A stretch of 9,156 nt of DNA from Syntrophaceae bacterium (lineage in GTDB: Bacteria; Desulfobacterota; Syntrophia; Syntrophales; UBA2185): positions 1 to 9,156 of the forward strand of contig JAFNGM010000073.1 of NCBI GenBank assembly GCA_017885225.1, in the 5' to 3' direction. Positions 5,831-9,156 of the stretch are shown piece by piece. The notes below the pieces were generated by a model, which did not search any database, had not been told where the DNA came from, and saw only the letters and a list, made by a program, of their open reading frames with translations. The first letter of the stretch is position 1. Every line of letters starts with the position of its first letter. A program made the position numbers and the translations under genes.

Positions 5831-6831
5831 AGGTATACCATCTCCCCCTTGTTTTTGAGTGATTTGTTGCACGCTTCAAGGAGCCTCACCACCCGCATGC
5901 CCGCGGGGCCGTCATTAATAATCCGCCCCCCGTTGCTGATATAGTCGATGAATTTATCGACCATGAGCTTGAGCGCTTCGGTCTGCTCGACGCGCGGCGT
6001 CCAAATGTCACCGGAACGATAGGCAACCAGGAGATTATACTTGCCTTCCTTGGTTTTTACCTGGACGCCTTTATCGTAGATCTTGATTTTTTCGTCCGGC
6101 TCCAGGTCGTTCCAGACAATCATTTTCTTCTGTCCCCCGATCAAAGTGGTTCTCACTTTCACGGGAGAAAGCCAGTTCACGTTGATATGGGCGATGATAT
6201 TTTTCGTGAAGTAAATTGTCAGGTAGGCAATATCCTCCAGCCCCCGGTCAAAATGTTCCGCCCCTGTTGCCACGACGGCCTGCGGTTTATCATTGATGAC
6301 ATACTCCATGATGGAAATATCGTGGGGAGCGAGATCCCACACGACGTTGATGTCGTGCTGGAAGAGGCCCAGGTTGACGCGGATGGAATCATAGTAAAAA
6401 ATATCCCCGAGGACGTGGTCTTCCACGAGCTGCTTTATTTTTCTCACCGCTCCCGTGTAGAGGAATGTGTGATCAACCATGATTTTCAGGTTCTTCTTCT
6501 CGGCGAGTTCAATGAGTTTTTCGGCCTCCGCGCTTGTGTAAGTGAATGGCTTTTCCACGAAGACGTTTTTGCCTTCATTCAAAGCCTTTTTCGCGAGCTC
6601 GTAGTGGGTAAAGACGGGTGTCGCGATGGCCACCACATCGATATCAGGGTCTTTGATTAATTCGTTGCTGTCGGAAGTGACCTTGATATTAGGGTATGAT
6701 TTCCGCACTTTATTCAGCGACTGCTGGTTTATGTCGCATACCATGAGCACCTCGGAACCTTCAGCAGCACTGAAGTTTCTTACGAGGTTTGGTCCCCAGT
6801 AACCATATCCGATGAGGCCTACACGAATCAT
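5827..6831 (-). CDS. Gfo/Idh/MocA-family NAD(P)-dependent sugar dehydrogenase
   Basis: This oxidoreductase probably oxidises a hydroxyl of a nucleotide sugar to a keto group, giving the substrate for the DegT aminotransferase, as WlbA/WbpB-type enzymes do in diacetamido-uronic acid synthesis. The 334-residue protein has an N-terminal Rossmann fold with VGLIGYGYWGPNLVRN (glycines 8, 10, 13), the EKPF motif with catalytic lysine K94, and WDLAPHDI with the conserved histidine H170, followed by the usual beta-sheet substrate domain. ATG 6831 has an AGGAG ribosome binding site about 7 bases upstream. The stop overlaps the acetyltransferase start, so the two are made together. This region is visibly more GC-rich than wzm/wzt, hinting at a different origin. 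Family is certain, substrate inferred. Confidence 0.93.
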   Translation of the reverse strand: MIRVGLIGYGYWGPNLVRNFSAAEGSEVLMVCDINQQSLNKVRKSYPNIKVTSDSNELIKDPDIDVVAIATPVFTHYELAKKALNEGKNVFVEKPFTYTSAEAEKLIELAEKKNLKIMVDHTFLYTGAVRKIKQLVEDHVLGDIFYYDSIRVNLGLFQHDINVVWDLAPHDISIMEYVINDKPQAVVATGAEHFDRGLEDIAYLTIYFTKNIIAHINVNWLSPVKVRTTLIGGQKKMIVWNDLEPDEKIKIYDKGVQVKTKEGKYNLLVAYRSGDIWTPRVEQTEALKLMVDKFIDYISNGGRIINDGPAGMRVVRLLEACNKSLKNKGEMVYL

Positions 6832-6860
6832 TTGTAACTCCTAATTGTACTACCTAATAT

Positions 6861-6933
6861 GTCATTTCGAAGGAGTGCAGCAACTGAGCAATCTTCCTGG
6901 ATTCCGTGTCGCGCTTCGCTTGCACGGAATGAC
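6861..6933. repeat. GTCAT...ATGAC element with unlike halves
   Basis: It opens GTCATTTCGAAGGAG and closes with ATTCCGTG...CACGGAAT-GAC (8-bp stem, 6904-6931). The left half belongs to a different sequence type from the right half, so the element looks like a hybrid of two palindrome families that share only the GTCAT/ATGAC ends. Confidence 0.65.
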
Positions 6934-7017
6934 AAAAAAGTAATTATGACACAGTCTCTCATTCGGAATAACGTCACGATAACTTTAGTATGTTCCTTTC
7001 AGAAAAATTAAAGCTTC

Positions 7018-7050
7018 TAAATCCCCCAAACCCCCTTTACAAAAGGGGGG
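7018..7050. repeat. C-rich hairpin repeat
   Basis: AAATCCCCC is followed by CCCCCTTTACAAAAGGGGGG (7031-7050), matching the element at 4197-4230 in order and sequence type. As there, a GTCAT/ATGAC-type hairpin follows immediately. Confidence 0.7.
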
Positions 7051-7066
7051 AATAAATAAGCAATTT

Positions 7067-7131
7067 GTCATGCCGGCGAAGGCCGGCATCCAGGATTTAA
7101 TGCACTGGATACCGGCCTGCGCCGGTATGAC
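7067..7131. repeat. GTCAT...ATGAC twin-hairpin element
   Basis: Two hairpins in opposite orientation, TGCCGGC-GAAG-GCCGGCA (7071-7088) and TACCGGC-CTGC-GCCGGTA (7110-7127), are bounded by GTCA and TGAC and separated by 21 bases that themselves begin TCCAG and end CTGGA. The layout resembles paired REP sequences (REPINs). It ends 8 bases from the phosphoglycosyl transferase stop. Confidence 0.8.
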
Positions 7132-7138
7132 ATAAAAA

Positions 7139-8296
7139 TTAATATGCTCCTTTGCCGGTCAATATCACCCAGGGCGTCTTGAGCAAAAGCTTGATATCGA
7201 GCAACAACGACCACTCGTTGATGTATTTCAGATCAAGACGCACCATTTCATCAAACGTAGTGCTGCTTCTCCCGGTAACCTGCCACAGCCCCGTGATCCC
7301 GGGTTTTACGGAGAGCAGTCTCCGCCTGTGCCAGATATCATAAAGTTCACATTCATAGGGAATGGGAGGCCGCGGCCCGACGAGCGACATATCACCCATG
7401 AGCACGTTGATGAATTGCGGCAATTCATCGAGGCTTGTTTTTCTCAAGAAATTGCCAATAGGAGTTATGCGCGGGTCGTTGCTCAATTTGAATACCCCGG
7501 GCACATTCCCATTATCCTCGCCCTCACTAATAAATTTTTTAATGTAATCTTTATGGCGATTGTGATCGCTGTTCGTATACATGGAGCGGAATTTCAGGAA
7601 TGTAAACGTCTCGCCGTTTAATCCCATTCTCTCCTGCGTAAAGAACACAGGTCCTTCCGAGGTCAGTTTGACGGCGGCGGCAATGATTAAAAAAATAGGG
7701 GAAAAGACCAGAAGGGCAGCCGAGCTGCCTACAATGTCCATCAATTTCTTAAAGGATGAGGTTGCCTGCCTGGAAACAGTGGGTTTTGAGAGATCGGGAT
7801 AAAGGGCAATATTAAAGAGGCTGCTTTTATCTATGGAGGTTCCATTTTCCTCGGGGAATACATGGAACGATATTTTGATCTTTTTCACCCATTCCGCATC
7901 GAGAGTGTCCGTAAGTTTGTTGTGAAGCTTACGGAATATTTTTTCTATGGAGTGTTCATCAACAGAGACCATTTCTGTGTATATGATGCCTATTATTGCA
8001 TTCTGTTGGTACCATCCCCGAATATCCGTTTCTCTTGAACACGACAGGAGAATCGGTTTCATTGTTTCATAATAGTCGTTGCGCTGCTGGGTACGCAAAC
8101 CTGACAGATCGAGAAGCATGAGGAGAAAGGGTTTTTTGGAACGTTCGGTTCTTTTCCTCTCAAGGCGGAGCATGTTGCGAAAGTGGGATGTGCTGTAAAA
8201 TGTATGGTCACTCTCGGCTGTATTTTCTGTCGGCAATTTTGATGATTTATGAAGGAAGGTTGTTCTTTGTCTCCTTTTTAATCCAAAAGGATTCAT
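7139..8296 (-). CDS. Polyprenyl-phosphate phosphoglycosyl transferase with N-terminal degenerate GGDEF-like domain
   Basis: This inner-membrane enzyme would start repeat-unit synthesis by moving a sugar-1-phosphate onto undecaprenyl phosphate. The catalytic part (about 183-385) is a complete monotopic transferase: a re-entrant helix with SP at 199-200, GPVFFTQERMG, KFRSM, the catalytic dyad D290-E291 in SLDELPQ, SLVGPRPP, KPGITGLWQVTGR and the family end GKGAY. The first 180 residues differ from WbaP-type membrane extensions: residues 38-108 and the ISFHVFPEENG strand near 142-152 follow a GGDEF-domain pattern. RETDIRGW leads into YQQNAI where RYGGDEF would be, so it should not make cyclic-di-GMP. 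ATG 8296 follows AGGTGA at a 4-base spacing. The donor sugar is unknown. Confidence 0.92.
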   Translation of the reverse strand: MNPFGLKRRQRTTFLHKSSKLPTENTAESDHTFYSTSHFRNMLRLERKRTERSKKPFLLMLLDLSGLRTQQRNDYYETMKPILLSCSRETDIRGWYQQNAIIGIIYTEMVSVDEHSIEKIFRKLHNKLTDTLDAEWVKKIKISFHVFPEENGTSIDKSSLFNIALYPDLSKPTVSRQATSSFKKLMDIVGSSAALLVFSPIFLIIAAAVKLTSEGPVFFTQERMGLNGETFTFLKFRSMYTNSDHNRHKDYIKKFISEGEDNGNVPGVFKLSNDPRITPIGNFLRKTSLDELPQFINVLMGDMSLVGPRPPIPYECELYDIWHRRRLLSVKPGITGLWQVTGRSSTTFDEMVRLDLKYINEWSLLLDIKLLLKTPWVILTGKGAY

Positions 8297-8299
8297 AAC

Positions 8300-8311
8300 G
8301 TCACCTGTGAC
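8300..8311 (-). promoter_or_regulatory. Dyad overlapping the ribosome binding site of the phosphoglycosyl transferase
   Basis: GTCAC-AG-GTGAC on the minus strand forms two perfect 5-base arms. The AGGTGA ribosome binding site lies inside it, so a bound protein could block initiation; the 2-base loop makes an RNA hairpin unlikely. Chance occurrence is possible. Confidence 0.25.
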
Positions 8312-8348
8312 ATGAGTATTCAGTATTTTCCATTTGCTTACATGGTTT

Positions 8349-8487
8349 GAGATCTTTGAAAAATATCCATTGTGTCATTGCGAACGAAGTGAAGCAATCC
8401 AATTAGATTGCCGCGTCGCTGACGCTCCTCGCAATGACTACTTATTTTTTACCGGCCGCTATAAATGAATAATTTTTCAAAGATCTC
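8349..8487. repeat. Nested inverted-repeat element, first copy
   Basis: Perfect 16-base outer arms, GAGATCTTTGAAAAAT at 8349-8364 and its complement at 8472-8487, enclose an inner palindrome. The inner part opens GTCATTGCGAACGAAG at 8374 and closes CTCGCAATGAC at 8438. The total is 139 bases. The shape is that of a small non-autonomous mobile element. No clean target duplication is seen. Confidence 0.75.
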
Positions 8488-8563
8488 GGTTAGAGCTTAG
8501 TTAATAAGTGACTGTGTATAATATGGAGTGTATTGTTTGTTATTCTAAAATATCTTTCAAGAG

Positions 8564-8595
8564 TAAAAGATTTTTACAAATAAAAGATTTTTACA
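8564..8595. repeat. 15-base tandem direct repeat
   Basis: TAAAAGATTTTTACA occurs at 8564-8578 and again at 8581-8595 (period 17) immediately before the second nested element. Confidence 0.7.
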
Positions 8596-8597
8596 TC

Positions 8598-8748
8598 GAG
8601 ACCTTTGAAAAATTGCATAAAACCAGCCGTTTTGTCATTCCTGCGAAAGCAGGAATCAAGTATTATGAAATATTACTCGGATTCCCGCCTCCGCGGGAAT
8701 GACAAAGGAGGGCGGGAATAACAGGAAGGGTAGTTTTTCAAAGGTCTC
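8598..8748. repeat. Nested inverted-repeat element, second copy
   Basis: Outer arms GAGACCTTTGAAAAA (8598-8612) and their exact complement (8734-8748) match the first copy except for one base. The inner palindrome is different: GTCATTCCTGC-GAAA-GCAGGAAT (8634-8656) and ATTCCCGC-CTCC-GCGGGAATGAC (8681-8703), two 8-bp stems with 4-base loops. The element ends 6 bases from the kinase stop, so it would fold in the 3' part of that transcript. Confidence 0.8.
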
Positions 8749-8754
8749 ACAACA

Positions 8755-9156
8755 TCATCTATGGTGTTCTCTGGAATTTTTCTTTTGGTTTTTCAGAAGT
8801 GATATGATTTTACCACCCCAGGTTTGAGTTTGATTTTGCTTTGAGTAGTTATAGTTATAACCATAAAAGTAACGGTTAGTGCCAAAATATTGTGAATTAA
8901 GAGCAGCAGATTTAAACTCCAAATCATTCAACACAACGCCCAGAATTTTCTCTGATTTGAGTAATTTGATGGCCTGCTGTGCAGATTCCCTTGGTGTTTC
9001 GCCCGCCCTGATTACAAACAGAATGCCGTCAATTATGTTGTCAAGGACGTTTGGTTCTGTCGTGGCAAGAATCGGTGATGAGTCTAAAATGATATACCGG
9101 TCATCGTACCTGGATTTTAATTCATGTACTAACGATGCCATTCTTTTTGATCCGAT
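8755..9156 (-). CDS. Bacterial tyrosine kinase of exopolysaccharide loci, C-terminal part (partial, runs off the window)
   Basis: The frame is open to the right edge, so the true start lies outside; the 133 residues seen are the C-terminal third. BY-kinases are cytoplasmic, Walker-type protein-tyrosine kinases that phosphorylate their own tyrosine tails and control polymer length with a Wzc-like membrane partner. Visible are GSKRMASLVHELKSRY, the Walker B strand YIILDSSP (residues 21-28 of the visible part), LATTEPNVL, ILFVIRAGETPRESAQQAI and GVVLNDL. The order and wording match the PEP-CTERM/exosortase-associated autokinase group. Six tyrosines follow within 15 residues (YFGTNRYFYGYNYNY), the expected autophosphorylation cluster. 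The last 29 residues are polar and basic. Walker A is outside the window. It is the first gene in transcription order here. Confidence 0.88.
   Translation of the reverse strand: MGSKRMASLVHELKSRYDDRYIILDSSPILATTEPNVLDNIIDGILFVIRAGETPRESAQQAIKLLKSEKILGVVLNDLEFKSAALNSQYFGTNRYFYGYNYNYSKQNQTQTWGGKIISLLKNQKKNSREHHR

Larger units (their letters stand above)
6832..7138. other. 307-base gene-free gap filled with palindromic repeats
   Basis: Between the phosphoglycosyl transferase and the dehydrogenase lie three palindromic elements (6861-6933, 7018-7050, 7067-7131), listed separately. The remaining bases are AT-rich. I see no gene and no clear promoter. Confidence 0.6.
8297..8754. other. 458-base gene-free gap holding two nested repeat elements
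   Basis: The gap between the tyrosine kinase and the phosphoglycosyl transferase consists mainly of the two nested elements (8349-8487 and 8598-8748) with an AT-rich stretch and a short tandem repeat between them. No gene is supported. Confidence 0.6.

Noticed and set aside
5288..5944. Long plus-strand open frame opposite the acetyltransferase (218 codons)
   Set aside because: It is antisense to a clear hexapeptide-repeat gene, and its composition (repeated D, G, V stretches) mirrors the complementary repeats. No motif or ribosome binding site supports it.
6187..6660. Plus-strand open frame of 157 codons opposite the dehydrogenase
   Set aside because: The minus strand here encodes an intact Gfo/Idh/MocA protein with all motifs; the plus frame shows no family likeness.
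8349..8748. CRISPR array
   Set aside because: Only two related units, each an inverted repeat with palindromic interior; no regular short direct repeats with unique spacers.
9139..9141. Start of a short 128-residue protein at ATG 9141
   Set aside because: The frame stays open to the window edge and the preceding residues (GSKR) belong to the kinase motif, so this ATG is internal.

Overview
The window looks like part of a surface-polysaccharide (O-antigen or exopolysaccharide) locus from a Gram-negative environmental bacterium. The intact genes all read on the minus strand, so transcription runs from the right edge of the window to the left. A PEP-CTERM/exosortase-type tyrosine autokinase end, a Wzm/Wzt export pair, and many dispersed C-rich and GTCAT...ATGAC palindromic repeats suggest an anaerobic deltaproteobacterial (Desulfobacterota) or Nitrospirota-like genome. 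This placement is an inference from gene and repeat style; no phylogenetic marker is present.

Layout in transcription order: 9156-8755, the C-terminal part of a bacterial tyrosine kinase, cut by the window edge. 8754-8297, a gene-free gap with two nested inverted-repeat elements. 8296-7139, an initiating phosphoglycosyl transferase fused to a degenerate GGDEF-like domain. 7138-6832, a gap packed with palindromic repeats. 6831-5351, a tightly coupled Gfo/Idh/MocA sugar dehydrogenase and left-handed beta-helix acetyltransferase pair. 5201-4607, a VapBC-type toxin-antitoxin pair. 4606-4130, a repeat-rich gap. 4129-3020, a DegT-family sugar aminotransferase. 2922-2812, a 36-codon frame with a textbook ribosome binding site, possibly the stump of a glycosyltransferase. 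2724-1936 and 1914-649, the ABC export permease Wzm and ATPase Wzt. 558-about 418, the N-terminus of a family 2 glycosyltransferase broken by a stop codon. On the plus strand at the left edge is a decayed, internally deleted IS5-like transposase.

How the genes work together (inference from families): the phosphoglycosyl transferase would load the first sugar phosphate onto undecaprenyl phosphate. The dehydrogenase, aminotransferase and acetyltransferase would make a nucleotide-linked acetamido sugar. Glycosyltransferases, of which only broken remnants are seen here, would extend the chain. Wzm/Wzt would flip the finished chain to the periplasm, with the Wzt C-terminal domain likely recognising the chain. 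The tyrosine kinase would control chain production or length.

The most notable features are the degenerate GGDEF domain on the initiating transferase, the remains of one clear and one possible lost glycosyltransferase, the toxin-antitoxin pair splitting a three-gene sugar pathway, and intergenic gaps repeatedly occupied by palindromes that share GTCAT/ATGAC ends but have different cores. I found no convincing wholly new system.
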